A DNA stretch of 64,000 nucleotides from NCBI GenBank assembly GCA_907165275.2, contig OU015668.1:8303658-8367657 (forward strand), read 5' to 3'. This document shows positions 35,196 to 47,086 of this stretch, piece after piece. The notes beneath the pieces were generated by a model. It saw only the letters and a list, made by a program, of their open reading frames with translations. It made no database searches and was not told the DNA's origin. Position numbers and translations under genes: made by a program. The DNA is from Zygaena filipendulae. Lineage: Eukaryota; Arthropoda; Insecta; Lepidoptera; Zygaenidae. How positions within the stretch are numbered: the first letter of the stretch is position 1; every line of letters starts with the position of its first letter.

Positions 35196-36958
35196 AAAGT
35201 ATTCAAATATTTATTGCTCACTAAGTGTACAAAGGATAATAAACATAATAGTTGTACAGCGCTTTTAAACTTAGGTTCCCTTTACAGGGGTTGCAACATT
35301 ATTAAATTAGAATTAAATTTAAAATTAAATAAACATTTCATACAATTAGGCAATGTTATTCCAATAAATTATGTCATTTAAAGATTTTGATAAGAATTAT
35401 GGCTATTTATCATTGATTAATTATTAAATAATGCATGTCAAGGTTCAGGTTCGGTCATCAAAATAGTCCCTAAGCGAATACAAACATTTTTCTATTAGAA
35501 ATAGTTTAAGGCTTTTATTAAACAAATTAAATTCATTCTCATTTGAGATGTGCACTGGTAGTTTATTATATATATATTTTGACTGCCATGTGGTGGGGGC
35601 TGGAACTAAGCATTTTAATTCTAGAAGGTGGTAAGTACAAGCGATTTTTATTTCGAGTGTTTCTGTTGTGGGTATCCATAACTTTAAGAAATAAATGTTT
35701 GTTGCGATGAACAAATGAGCATATGTCATGTATATATATTGATGTCAGGGTAAGTAGTTTGTACTTGATGAAATGTGGTCTACAACTATCTTCGTTATTT
35801 ATTTGTGCTATAATTCTGATAGGTACACTTCTTTTGCATCCGGAACAGTTCATCAGCGTTGACACTGTTTCCCCACAACATGATCCCATACTTTAGCCAT
35901 GAGTAAGCGTAAGCGTAGTAGGCCGACAGCGCGGTTGCCGTGTTTGTACTGCATTTAATTTGGTAAAGTGCGTATGTGAATTTTGCTAGTTTTGATTTAA
36001 TTTTTTCTACATGTGATTTCCAGTTAATATTTGTGTCTATGTTTAATCCGAGTAAATTAAAGCTGTCTATCATTTCCAAGTCTGTGTTTTCAAATTTTAT
36101 ATTTATATCCAAAGGAGCTTTTGTATAGGGTCGAAATTGCATAATTTTAGTTTTCTTAAACTTTATTTCTAAGTTATGATCTTGAAGCCAAGCTATTGTA
36201 TCTTTTAGAGTACTATTGATGAGATTGTTTGGGTTCGAATTGTTTTCACATTTTATTAAGATTGAGATGTCGTCATCAAATAGCACTGGTAGTGATATTT
36301 CACTTTTCAGTACTTTTGGTAGGTCATTAATATAAATTAGGAACAGCACACAACCCAGCACACTTCCTTGTGGAATTGAGCAACTTAGTATTTTTTCTTC
36401 TGATCGAACAATTTCTAATTCGTTGGTTTTATTATTATAATATTCAATTTGTACTATTTGTTTCCTATTATGAAGGTAAGATTTGAACCAATCATATGCG
36501 GCCCCCCTTAAACCGGAACCATGTAATTTCGATAGCAAAATACTATATGAAACTTTTTCGTAGGCTTTGGTCATGTCTAATAGTATTCCTAGCGCGTATT
36601 TTTTATCGTTTAGGTGTTGGTAGGCTGTTTGGATGTATTTAATACCGCTAGTGCCGTTGATCTTGATTTTCTAAATCCATTTTGGCTGTCATCGAGGATG
36701 TTATATTTATCGAGAAATGAGTACAGCCTATTGCAGATAGCTTTCTCGAATATTTTTGAGAATGAGGGTAACAATGCAATCGGTCTGTAATTATTAGGAT
36801 TTTTTGTATCGTCTTTCTTATGAATCGGTTTTATTAACGATATTTTTAGTAAATCCGGAAATTGACCTTCCTCGAAGCTTTGGTTTATGAGGATAGTTAA
36901 CGGTTCTGCGAGCTTGTATAATCTGGTCTTGTTCTTGTATAAGTGTATAGTTTTCTCG
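35196..36958 (-). mobile_element. 5'-truncated non-LTR retrotransposon (LINE) with reverse transcriptase
   Basis: Reading leftward, RT segments come in order: SLIKPIHKKDD and NYRPIALLPSFSKIFEKAI (before 36610), then in a shifted frame MTKAYEKVSY and IPQGSVLGCVLFLIYINDLP (from 36574), then the active-site region LPVLFDDD. The usual motif is FADD, so here the second position is changed. After about 35890 the C-terminal region continues in yet another frame to about 35445. The endonuclease domain is absent, which is typical 5' truncation. The type fits the Jockey/CR1 group. It sits inside a BEL gag with a 9-bp target duplication on both sides. Confidence 0.82.
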
Positions 36959-36967
36959 CAAGTATTC
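36959..36967. repeat. Target-site duplication, right copy (CAAGTATTC)
   Basis: This is the second copy of the 9-bp duplication. The BEL gag reading frame enters from the right and ends at this point. Confidence 0.7.
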
Positions 36968-37207
36968 GAACTCAATTATGGAATTTGTAGCATCCTTTTT
37001 CGTAATATATTGTTCTAGAAGCTGGATACTCCTGTTGAAGATACGACGAAGATGATTCCTTTTGTTGTAGTCCGTCATTTTGAACTTGAACTTGCTTTCT
37101 TTGCTCGGTGACCTTGTGGGGTCACGATGATACGTTGTACTTGCAGGTTGGTCGTTAGTTTCACGGTCGCCAGTTTTGTGGCGGATTCTTTCCGCCGTGG
37201 GTTGCAA
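36968..37207 (-). pseudogene. BEL/Pao gag N-terminal fragment
   Basis: The reading frame from 37207, or from the likelier ATG at 37078 (MTDYNKRNHLRRIFNRSIQL), ends at the LINE insertion. It is the 5' part of the gag continued at 35186-34762. The two parts are not in the same frame across the junction, so small indels are also present. Positions 37208-37560 upstream may include LTR or leader sequence of this element, but no LTR end could be defined. Confidence 0.6.
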
Positions 37208-37563
37208 GTCTAAGATACTCTAGAATGAAAGTCTAGATGCTTGTTAACGAGGTTTTATATTTTCTAAACGGTAAAATAATACAAGACACAGCCTACCCAG
37301 CCGACACGATATCGATGACAGTTCTATTTTTTTTCCTTACATACCATAGTGATGTAGATACGTCATTCATAGTGATGTGCATAAATCGCTCGACAAACTA
37401 TTCGCAACAAAAGGTGAATACCTTAATGTTCCATGTAACCTGATGGCGTTGATGGTTTTCGGGGCCCCCATCGCTTCCCACGACTGAATCTTGCCCGTCA
37501 GTTGCCCTGCTCGGAAGGAGATAGAATTTTATGGTGTCTTTGTTCTGGAGGGGTGTCTGCTCT

Positions 37564-37725
37564 TTCGATTTCTGTAACCTATTACTATTTTTTGTATTCC
37601 CGGTTGTTAAGGATATTTTCCTCTCTCCTTGCACAGTAGAGAAGTTAATCGTTTTGTTTTTGATTAATTTCTTGTGTGTTCGGAGGGAATATTTTTTGTG
37701 ATTCATCATAATCACAGGAAATAAT
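37564..37725 (-). repeat. Long direct repeat, left copy (LTR-retroelement debris)
   Basis: About 160 bp (TATTCCCGG...TTGCACAGTAGAGAAGTTAA...GATTCATCATAATCAC) recurs at 39684-39840 in the same orientation with roughly 90% identity by eye. The two copies lie 2.1 kb apart and flank an integrase remnant, so they may be LTR or 3'-internal pieces of one Gypsy-like element. Confidence 0.6.
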
Positions 37726-38060
37726 AAAAAATATTATATTATTGTGGAGATTTAGCAGCCATCGAATTTCCTATTTTCCAAAGCACTATGCTCTGTTAGT
37801 GAAAACTCTGTGCTTAACTTATTCTGCTTCATTTGTTTCACTAATACTTTGTCTCCAATTTCCATATCTGATACCTTGCTGTGTCTTTTCTTGTCTGCAT
37901 ACTGCTTTTGCATACTCTTCTAATATCTGTTTCTATCTCTGACTTCCTCATCCTCATAACTGCTTTTAATTTAGTGACTTGGTCTCGACAGATCTCCTCT
38001 AAACAATTGTCTTGGCAGGTGTGATGTGGAAGAAGAAAGATATGTCAACAGTTTTTCTTT

Positions 38061-38800
38061 TTAATTTTTCTTCAGTGTCTCAGCGGTCTTTAAACATTGC
38101 GGTGTCAGGTAAGGGTGGGGGGAGTATTGTGGATAACTAGGTTTCCCTGCTGGGATAACTGAGTCCAAAAAAGTGTGAGATAAGGATACAGAGGAAGAGG
38201 GAGACGTATTCGTTTCAGATAACGCAACTTGAGAGGTACGAAAATGGGAATGGGAACTTACAGAGTCGGACTTATTATTTTTTTCTTGCTTTTTGCGTTT
38301 ATGTCTCCTACTTTTCTCTTTAGGAGCGATAAAATCGCCATCCTCATTCATTTCAATTTCTTTCATTATTGCGTTATTATATTCAGTACCGGGGTCTGAG
38401 CTTATTCTGCTAGGGACACCGTACAGTAAAAAATATTTAATAAGGGCTCTTACTGCTTCTGGAGTAGATTTAGAATTAATTTCAATTGCGTGAACTAACT
38501 TACTGAAGGCGTCGACTCATGTGAGATAATATTGTCTTCCTTCTATCGAAAAAGTGTCTATAAATAGTTCCTGAAACGGCATAGTCTGAGTTTAGGATAA
38601 ATGCAGTTTAGGATGAAATGGTTTTCGATCGTAATTAATTTTTGTACAAACATCGCACGCGTTTATTATGCCTACTGGCCACCATTCGTGATTTGGTCCA
38701 TATTATTCCAGTGATAAATACGCCTTAGATGTATCAATGATTCCTTAATTCCTCTGTGATTATTTTTACCCACGTGATATTTAATTACAATATCCCGCCG
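38061..38800 (-). pseudogene. Gypsy-like integrase remnant
   Basis: Reading leftward there is a zinc-finger (H2C2-type) segment, KYHVGKNNHRGI then CDVCTK, followed by an integrase core with FQELFIDTFS (first Asp), YYLT-VDAFSKLVHAIEI and VPSRISSDPGTEYNNA (second Asp). The frame is broken at least once between zinc finger and core and has an in-frame stop near VDAFS. Past the second Asp the sequence becomes a lysine- and serine-rich tail (38366-38061). The conserved Glu is not evident, and the element is dead. Confidence 0.7.
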
Positions 38801-39683
38801 TTCGATCTCGTCTCTCTTCTCTAATTTTTGGCCAATCTCCGAATCACGAAAACTGCCACCATCACATCGTCAACCAATGTCAACCAACGTGAACGGATAG
38901 TTAGCATCGCATATAGCGAGTAATACGATGCTGTGATGATTTGATTTGAAATACGATGAGCCAGCATTGTCAAGACTGCAATGATGATGAAAATTAAAAC
39001 ATGAACATTAGACTTGTCAAATTATAATATTATCTATATGTAGCTAGTGTACCCGAATTTGTATAGGTAGGTACATGCTTCTTGTCGATGGCGCCTATAC
39101 AATGCTGGAATTGCCATTGCTCTTCGGACTCATGAGCAATTCTCAGTCAAACAGACGTGTCCAAAGGGTATGGTAGAACTTCTTTTTTGAAACAACTCCA
39201 AAGTGCTCCACACGTTTCTGCAATAGGCTAGTTTCCTAAATTTTTCTTTTTAGTCCGTTTTGTAGATTATTAAAAAATATTGGACACGTATTTTTTTTTT
39301 CACTGCGTTCTGTTTTGTTATGAGGGGCCAACTAAACATAGCAGCTCTTGGAATCGACTTATTGACATCCGCAAATCATTTTCAAATTTATCAGCGTACT
39401 AGGTGAGTGTAGGAAAAACTGCTTCAAAAAAGCCATGTTCCATGTTCAATTTTAAGTACCTACCGTCCCACAGGTTTCCTAAATCACTTGACCGCTCTAA
39501 ACTTGGTTCCGGAGACTGCGCCATGTTATAACTTTAATACTTGTTATAATTAAATAAGAGATCAACACATATTACATTTAAAATATTTATTAATCACCTG
39601 AGACACTCGGCCATTATCGGCCATCATTACAAATTACAATCACTCTGACCCATAGACAACACTGAGTGTTGCCAATATAACAG

Positions 39684-39840
39684 ACACATATTACTATTTT
39701 TTGGTATTCCCGGATGCTAAAGATATTTTCCTCTCTCCTTGCACAGTAGAGAAGTTAATCGTTTTGTTTTTGATTAATTTCTTCTGTGTTTGGAGGGAAT
39801 ATTTTTTGTGATTCACCCTAATCACAGAAAATATAATATT
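39684..39840 (-). repeat. Long direct repeat, right copy
   Basis: This is the partner of 37564-37725. The region between the copies holds the integrase remnant, and about 38800-39680 has no readable protein. Confidence 0.6.
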
Positions 39841-40127
39841 ATACTAGTAAAGTAAACGTTAATTAATATAAGATAAATCAGTATGGATCTATACTAACTA
39901 GCCTTCATTGATTAGATTTATGTGGAAATCAACGTGAAGTTGATGTTAGGCCGGCCCCACCAGAAAGACTTCTAACTACACTTAAGGCCTTTTCCAGTTC
40001 GACCACACCCCTAGCACCTCCAGGCTCCAACACCGCATTTATTCAGTTCGGATGTGCTGGAGCAGCACCATAGTAGAGGATCCTGTCTCGGCCTAAGTCC
40101 AAACCTAATGCAATTGCCATTGCACAC

Positions 40128-40679
40128 TTAGGGACATAACCACCACCTTGTTGAGCAGCACACATGCAGCACATGCACATGCACATATGCAGCACACATC
40201 CCCGTAAGTCGGTTTAATGTATACTCATCATCATCAATATGTACATTTAATCCACCTTTCTTTATAGTCAGAATAACGCCTTGACTTATGATTGCATTTC
40301 CTATCTGCAGAGTCTGTCCTGGCTGTAGTGTCTTGAGCTGTGCCCTGATCTTCTTTCCTTGGCACAGGATGTTCTCCACAATGCTGGCGTCTGTGAGAAA
40401 GATGTCATTTTTGTGCGTCTCGTAGAAATCAGATCCTTTGTTGAGACTGCAACATTATCATTAAAGTTAAACTGTGCCATCTTTGCTCTTTGTGCTGATT
40501 GTTTGCTGTCTTTTGAATTTGATCTTTTTTTGTTTGGTGTCCTGATTATGATAGCCTCAAGAGGTGCAGGATTTGGTTGTGGATTTACAAAACTTTTTTC
40601 TTTCTTGTTTGCTTTCTCGGCTTCGGCAAGTCTTTCTGATCTTCTTGGGCCTATTTTGAAAACTGGGTATTTATACTAA
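40128..40679 (-). pseudogene. Unclassified degraded ORF, probably transposon-derived
   Basis: Two overlapping minus-strand frames give one apparently frameshifted product. An upstream part has PRRSERLAEAEKANKKEKS and MAQFNFNDNVAVSTKD (about 40650-40400). A downstream part has KKIRAQLKTLQPGQTLQIGN and LNVHIDDDEYTLNR (40379-40190). It then runs into an ATGCACATGC-type repeat. The family is not recognised. Its place between Gypsy and Copia debris suggests transposon origin, but a dead host gene cannot be excluded. Confidence 0.4.
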
Positions 40680-40849
40680 ACTAAAAATAAACTATTCACA
40701 GTTCACTACTAGTTAACGGATGTCATCCGCGGATGTGATAGATATCTGCTATATTATTTTTAGAATCAATATACGAAATAATTAAGTTTCCGTTAATTAC
40801 TAAATCTTTTATGAAATGATACCGCGTATCGATATATTTGGTGCGCTCA

Positions 40850-41130
40850 CTTATATGAATTTCTCATATCAATTGTTCCTTTGTTATCTACAAACAAAAC
40901 ACTTTTTTCCCGTTAAAGTCCTACACAGATCTCCCAGACACCTGTAGCTGCAGCAACGTATTCTGCTTCGGCTGATGAAAGTGCCACACAACCTTGTCTT
41001 CTAGAAAATCATGAAACTGGGTTTCCATAATAAAATGTTACTGAGCCACTTGTGCTTCTTCTGTTCATTCGGTTTGTCGCCCAATCCGCATCAGAATATG
41101 TTTCAACATCTTGATTTATGACAGGTTTAT
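40850..41130 (-). pseudogene. Copia-type RNase H remnant
   Basis: Read leftward from about 41120: VETYSDADWATNRMNRRSTS, then GSVTFYYGNPVS, an in-frame stop where Trp is expected, then FSRRQGCVALSSAEAEYVAA. These are hallmark blocks of the Ty1/Copia RNase H domain. It is truncated on both sides and not functional. Confidence 0.8.
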
Positions 41131-41167
41131 TTTTATGATAGGTTAATATCTTAATACTCTTTTGGCT

Positions 41168-41401
41168 TCAGTCCATAGGTACATTTTTATAAGGTTTGTC
41201 TACAAATCTGCTTAAATGGCTAGGTAGCAGCCGTTTTATTATTTCACAGATTGATTCCTCTGAAGCGGTCGATGCTTCTGGGTACCAAGCTGTTAGTGAT
41301 CCCAACGAAGGAAGAGCAAATTTTATTTCCTTTACTACTTCGGGGTTTAAATAGTTCCTGTGCAGGTCATTGAAAGACGTCATGTCTTCAACGATCTGCA
41401 A
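41168..41401 (-). pseudogene. Short unrecognised ORF (77 codons) beside Copia debris
   Basis: The product begins MQIVEDMTSFNDLHRNYLNP and contains IKFALPSLGSLTAWYPEAST. No family is recognised. Its base composition and place next to Copia remnants suggest a transposon fragment, but it could be a small exon-like relic; confidence is low. Confidence 0.25.
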
Positions 41402-44400
41402 GGTACCTCTGTGGGTGTATTCCCTTATTTTTTCCTACAAATATTTTGAATGTATTTGTATACGTTTGTTTTTCACACATTTGCTCGTGAAGTGATTCTT
41501 AATAGGTTTCTACTTAGCCTGGACCCACCTTGCGGCGAGGTATCAACGAAGTGTCGTGGCTTTGGTTATGCGACAGAAATATATTCGCCTCGTTGGACGT
41601 CCTTTGTGACGACGCTAAATGAAAGCGTCTTTTCCTTTTGACATTATTTTTCCTTTAGACTTGAACACCTAAATACGCGTATATTGAATGTGATTTCGCT
41701 ATTATGGTACAATGACTAGCTATTCATCAGGTGAAGGTGAAGTTAAGGTAAAGTCTATTATAAGCCATTAAGCGCTTAGAATCGGCCGGTATCTACGATA
41801 TTTCAATTTTGCGCGTTTTGCTGTTACGCGGCCTTTACAAGTTGCGTTTACGCGGATTCGCACGCACAGCGACGATATTACCTATTGAAATATTTTAAGT
41901 TTTTGATCTCGATATCTATAAATCTTGGCAAAAATTACTGATCTGCCGGTGTCCTTCAATGCCGACAGTGGTTATTGCGATTTTTGTGTTAGACTCAATT
42001 TACACCGCCGCGTAATGGAATAGAAGTGACTTATTGCAACGAAATTGTACATAATTATATAAACTAAATACGAGCCAAAAAAAAGGTCGCGCGTCTTCCG
42101 GGGCGAGTCCTCGGGCATTCCCGAGAACTCCCCTAGCTACCTACTGTTGGTGCGAATTCGCACACCTTCTCTCGTTATGAGGCGAAATTGACGCTTCCAT
42201 TCCATGGCAATGTAAATAAAGCCTTAGTTGTATTTTTAACACATTAAAATATGTAAAATTTGTCGTTGGCAACGGAAGTGATGCAAATAAAGTTGAGAAA
42301 CAAGCGCGACATTCGTTGCTTGCACACCAAGTTTGTTATAAGGGTTCCGTATTCTTTTTAAAAAAGGGCTACAGGCACCTGGGTTGAGATTTTCATTAAG
42401 AGCTGGCTAAATGACTTTCAAAGAGAATAATACTTTACGTGATGATGGATAGTCACTTAAGAGGATCGTTTCCATCCGAGACGCTTCGCGAGTAGGTATT
42501 TGCAAAAAGTCTATCTGTTTCATGCCGCTCTGCTACCGTGCGATGCGTGCGATAGAGAGACTTGCAGGACCTAGAGGCGAGTGCCTAATTTTTCCTTCTG
42601 AAATATTGTTTCGGGCCAAACCTTTTCTACCCCCCTAAACCTTCACTAAATGAGACAATTTTGGTGTCATTCGATTCAGTACACCTTAATCTAGGGCTGT
42701 ACGTTTTTCTAATTTAGTAATTCAGTTTAGTTTAACTTTAATAAATTAAAAAACTCGAGGAAGATTTTTTGTAAAAAATATGGATATTGAGATGCTAATA
42801 ACTTTTGTTATAAGCAATATTTCTTTAAAATCAAAACGTACAGCCCTAGTTATCCAATACATCAATAACATGTAAAAAAATCATCAAAATTGGTCTATGT
42901 TTAAGGGGAGATAAACGGTTTGGCTTTTTGTATGAAAATTTGCACGCACACGATCGTCTTAACACCTCATGTATTAATTATAGTTAATTTTTAAAATACA
43001 ACATTGTTTATATAATCTATAGGTACCTATGATTCGGTTGTTACGCATGTTTAAAGAGAGACTTATCTAATTGTAATTATCTAAATGTTAACATTGTTGT
43101 ATAATGTGTAATAGTAATAATTAAAATTAAAGTTTTGTTAATGTGGTCTTTTTTTTAGCCTGATGAAGTAGTAGTGTGTAACCATTGACCTCACTAAAAC
43201 TTGTTTTGAGGTCATTGGTATGTAACATAAAAGATAACGCAGTGACTGCTAACAGAAAAACCGAATGTTTCGATGGTTTTGATAAGTGGAGAATATTGAG
43301 AAAATAAATATAAACGGAACTTGTAACCGTGGTAGATCAATAATTTTGGGAGCAGAGATAGAGTCCGAAGGCATATTTAAGTCTTTGGTCAGTAAAGACT
43401 CAAAATATGAAATTCGACTATCACAGAGCTAAAGTTTGTATTTAGAGGCTAATAAGTCTCTAGAACCACTACCGATTCTAATAAATTACTTCACTGGTAA
43501 GAAACTTCAGTATACACTTATACTTACAGATACAGAGTGGCGGGATACTATTCATCCCGAGTTTCCGTGGGATTTCCCAAATTGACGTGGATAGGGGGAA
43601 CAGCTAGTTATGAATAAAACGATGTTAAAAACTAAAATATGCTTTATTTCGGCATCGTGTCATCAATATTATATCATTGGTCACATACAAGTTTTGCACT
43701 TCGATAATAATGGAACATATATGTTACTCCGAGCTTTCATATGTAATATAAAATATATGAAGTAATTAACAATCTCCTCCGTATATATTTAAAAGTTGCA
43801 AAAGAAAATGTTCCTCTAAATTACAGATTCAATACAAATATCTAATGAGAGAAGGAAAAAATATTCATATATTATTATTATTACATCGGTGTTATTAATC
43901 ACATTACATATATTAAAATAACAGTTATTAATAATTAATATGAGGCAGAACTGCGATCTTATCGCTACCATAACTTCATTATTAACCACGTGTTATAAAT
44001 AAATTGTAACCTTATCAAATTTTCATTGTTTCAAATAATAATAATCGAATTCTCACAATCAGTTTGTTGTTTGGAACATTAATGATGATATAAATAAATA
44101 CAACTCAAAATAGATGTCTGTTCCGGAATTTATTAACAATAAGTTGTTTGGTTATCGTGCTTTTTTCTATGCGTGATATCGAGTCCCTTGAAGTCGCAAA
44201 ATAATATTCTATAATATTTCATCAAAACTAGTATAAGCTGAATACACCATAATTATATTACAGGATCGCTGTCTTAAAAATAAGGAAAGAACATTATTTT
44301 TTAATTCCGTGGACTCGCAACGGCAGTCTTATTAAAAATAAATTACCAGACAAAATTTAAAATACAACAAACACTTCATTAAACTCTAATAATAATAATA

Positions 44401-47086
44401 ATTAATTGTACAAATTAGAATCAATATCACAAAACAAAATACAAAGCTCGGCGTTAATTCTAATAACGATCATAATAAAATTACGAGGAGAGCATAAAAA
44501 AAAACATGTAAACATTAACTCATTGTTGGGAATCGTCTCTGTCCATTGAAATATTTATCACTAACAGCGGTACCTATACATAAGTAGTCGCACTAAGGCT
44601 CACATCATTGTCTCTGAGGCTGAATGGCGCTAGATGGAATCGATGGAATAGCTAACATGTCCGGTACTGTCATACACACAGAACTAATTGAGTAACTCGT
44701 CGTTCCTATCCAGCTGTGCAGGCGGAAAGTGTGAGTGGGACAAAGCGATCAGGTGGTCAGTTGCGGTCTCTTTCTAGGATTCCCATTGACCCCATTGCGT
44801 TGGTAATCCACAGCGCTTGTCACCGCAAACTTACAGAGAAAACCAGTGTTGGCCGCACAGTCACTTTGTGTCTTTCAGAGTGGTCAATATCGTCAGTACG
44901 TTATGAGAGCGTTGTCACGAATTTCCTACTATAGTTATTGGGTCTCGTATTGGGGTCTATATTTAATATGACGCAGGGGGTCAACAGTCATCAGACAGTT
45001 GACGAAAACGCGTCCGTTGCAAAACGAAGCAAATCCTACAATTTGTCTATGCGATAAAATAGACAAGTCTCGAAAAGAATTTTTGCTATAAATGTACCTA
45101 ATTACGTCTAATGAAAGTGAAACCCCAGGATAGGCAAGCTGTGCTCAGTGGACAGTACAGCGCAGACAGTAGAAGGTTCATTCCGAGTTGTCCTGGTGAG
45201 AAATCATAAATTTTTCTAACGATATCCATACAAAATTCATACACATTCGATTCGGATACAACTGGAAATGGCCCCTTTATAATCGTTTCAAGTCGAGCTA
45301 TCTAATGTGAGCCTGAGCGACGAACAATTCGAAGCGTACTTCGGATAAAAATATGTACAGTCTCTTTTATTCACTACCGATATACTGCTATCACACTCGC
45401 ACACGCGCATTTAAAATATAACGTATCTCACTTTTCACTAAATTAGCTGTCAGTTGAACTATGTACGAAGTTTAAAATAATAATTATAACAAAATACAAG
45501 ATTTACATTTTTTTTTTAAATTAATTAGTTCCCACAAAATATTCATACAGGCGTTTCTCTCCTTTCACAAAAGTGTACACCTTAACAATTGAAATAATAA
45601 AAATACAAAACGAAAAAATATTACATTTTTTAATACAAATTTTAGTCCATCTTAAATCATATTAGGAGCAAAGTAATCTAAAAGAGTTTTTGTACAAAAT
45701 AAATAAATAAGCTAAGAAATGGGAATATTAGCATACAAAATCAGCCTTCGCGTGACACCATCGTCCAGAGGGCAAATTCCGCTCGCGCAAAATCGCACCA
45801 TCTCCATGTAAAGATGTGCAAATCAACCTGGTATATAAACTCGTAATCGCCCAGGCGTTTATCTGGTTTAAACCCAAGCACTGGGGTGATTGCCCATCTA
45901 TACCGCCGCCATTTTGATAAGGGTCTTCCCACATGTATCGATACTAGTATACTCGGGATCAGCCGATAGGCCTTCGCAACGCGGTATATCTGGGAAGACC
46001 TTTATAAATGCAGGAGCGTTCGCGAGCGGAATCGGCCCCTATTATGTATCTAACATTGTCTATCTAAGCTCGCGTTCCCACCATGTCCACGTACCAACGC
46101 TGGACTAGATCCATTCATCCCACATTATCTTCCGTTAGTCGCGCTAATGTTCACGATAACGTCTACTATATCCGCCGAGAGCGCAACGAGAATCGCAATG
46201 ACGCTCGGAGAGACGACACAAATATGTCATGACATATTGGACACAAATATGTCATGACATATTGGACACAAATACGTCATGACATATTGGACACAATATA
46301 ATTAATTATTGAAACACCAACCACACAAGGGCTACAATAGCGACCGGGTCACGTTACATTCCCAAGAAATAACATAATGACTAGTTCTATTGTCAGGCGT
46401 AAAACTGCTCAGACGTATTGGATCCAAGTTCATCTGTCTCACTAGATCCCTCGCACTCTGTGTGATATCACATCTGATACAGTTTCCGCTAGTCGAGTCT
46501 GTTCATGTGTCGAGAAGATTAAGTTGCACCGTCAGTGAGATCGCTGCTTTAGGAAGTAGATCACTTTGACGAGCATGGAGCATTACATATCATCAGAAGT
46601 TGTAATGCCTGGGCCACGAATATCACGCTGCGTCAGAGGCTTCTATGCGTTACAAGCTCTTTACCCAATGGATATAACAATTGCCATGAGAAAACATGTA
46701 TTACAAGCTCATGCTGTATTTTGTAACATAACTGATTGGCATCGCGTCACTTCAAAAATAAACATATAGGCCTCGCGTTAGGGTGTTGTTTTTAATGGAA
46801 TACCTAGATGACTAAATTGGTGCTATGATTTTGATTACAAGTTTGCGATATCCATTGGGTAACAATTTGCGAACAAGAAAACCCACCGCTTGGTTACGAA
46901 TACTCAAAAACTACTTGTAATGAATATACATAGTTTATGAGATGTCACTTAAGATAGGATTTTCAACCCGGATTTGCCACGGGTCGGTCGAAAATCACAC
47001 CGATGAATTCGCGGAGCACAGCTAGTATTATATATAAACATTGGACGCTAATGCAAAATGAGCGCTGTTTCTTGTCTTTTAATATA
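41402..47086. other. Intergenic DNA, no gene recognised
   Basis: Nothing codes recognisably over 5.7 kb. Items seen: a reversed C-rich patch near 42080-42140; AT-rich unique-looking DNA at 43600-45700; a SINE-like fragment at 43540-43611; a 25-bp tandem repeat at 46215-46297; and a second SINE-like fragment ending CACAGCTAGTA at about 46930-47033. Short ORFs at 44716, 45728 and 46566 have no family likeness. Confidence 0.5.
46215..46297. repeat. 25-bp tandem repeat with palindromic core
   Basis: Three full units and a partial fourth begin at 46215, 46240, 46265 and 46290. Each carries AATATGTCATGACATATT, an 18-bp perfect palindrome; the third unit has a T-to-C change (AATACGTCATGACATATT). 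Only spacers of 7 nt (GGACACA) separate the palindromes, so this is not a CRISPR array. Confidence 0.8.

Noticed and set aside
45728..46108. Short ORFs on both strands (63-72 codons)
   Set aside because: There is no recognised domain, start context or splice continuity; likely chance.
46215..46297. Possible CRISPR-like array
   Set aside because: There is no unique spacer sequence; units are simply contiguous 25-mers in a eukaryotic genome.
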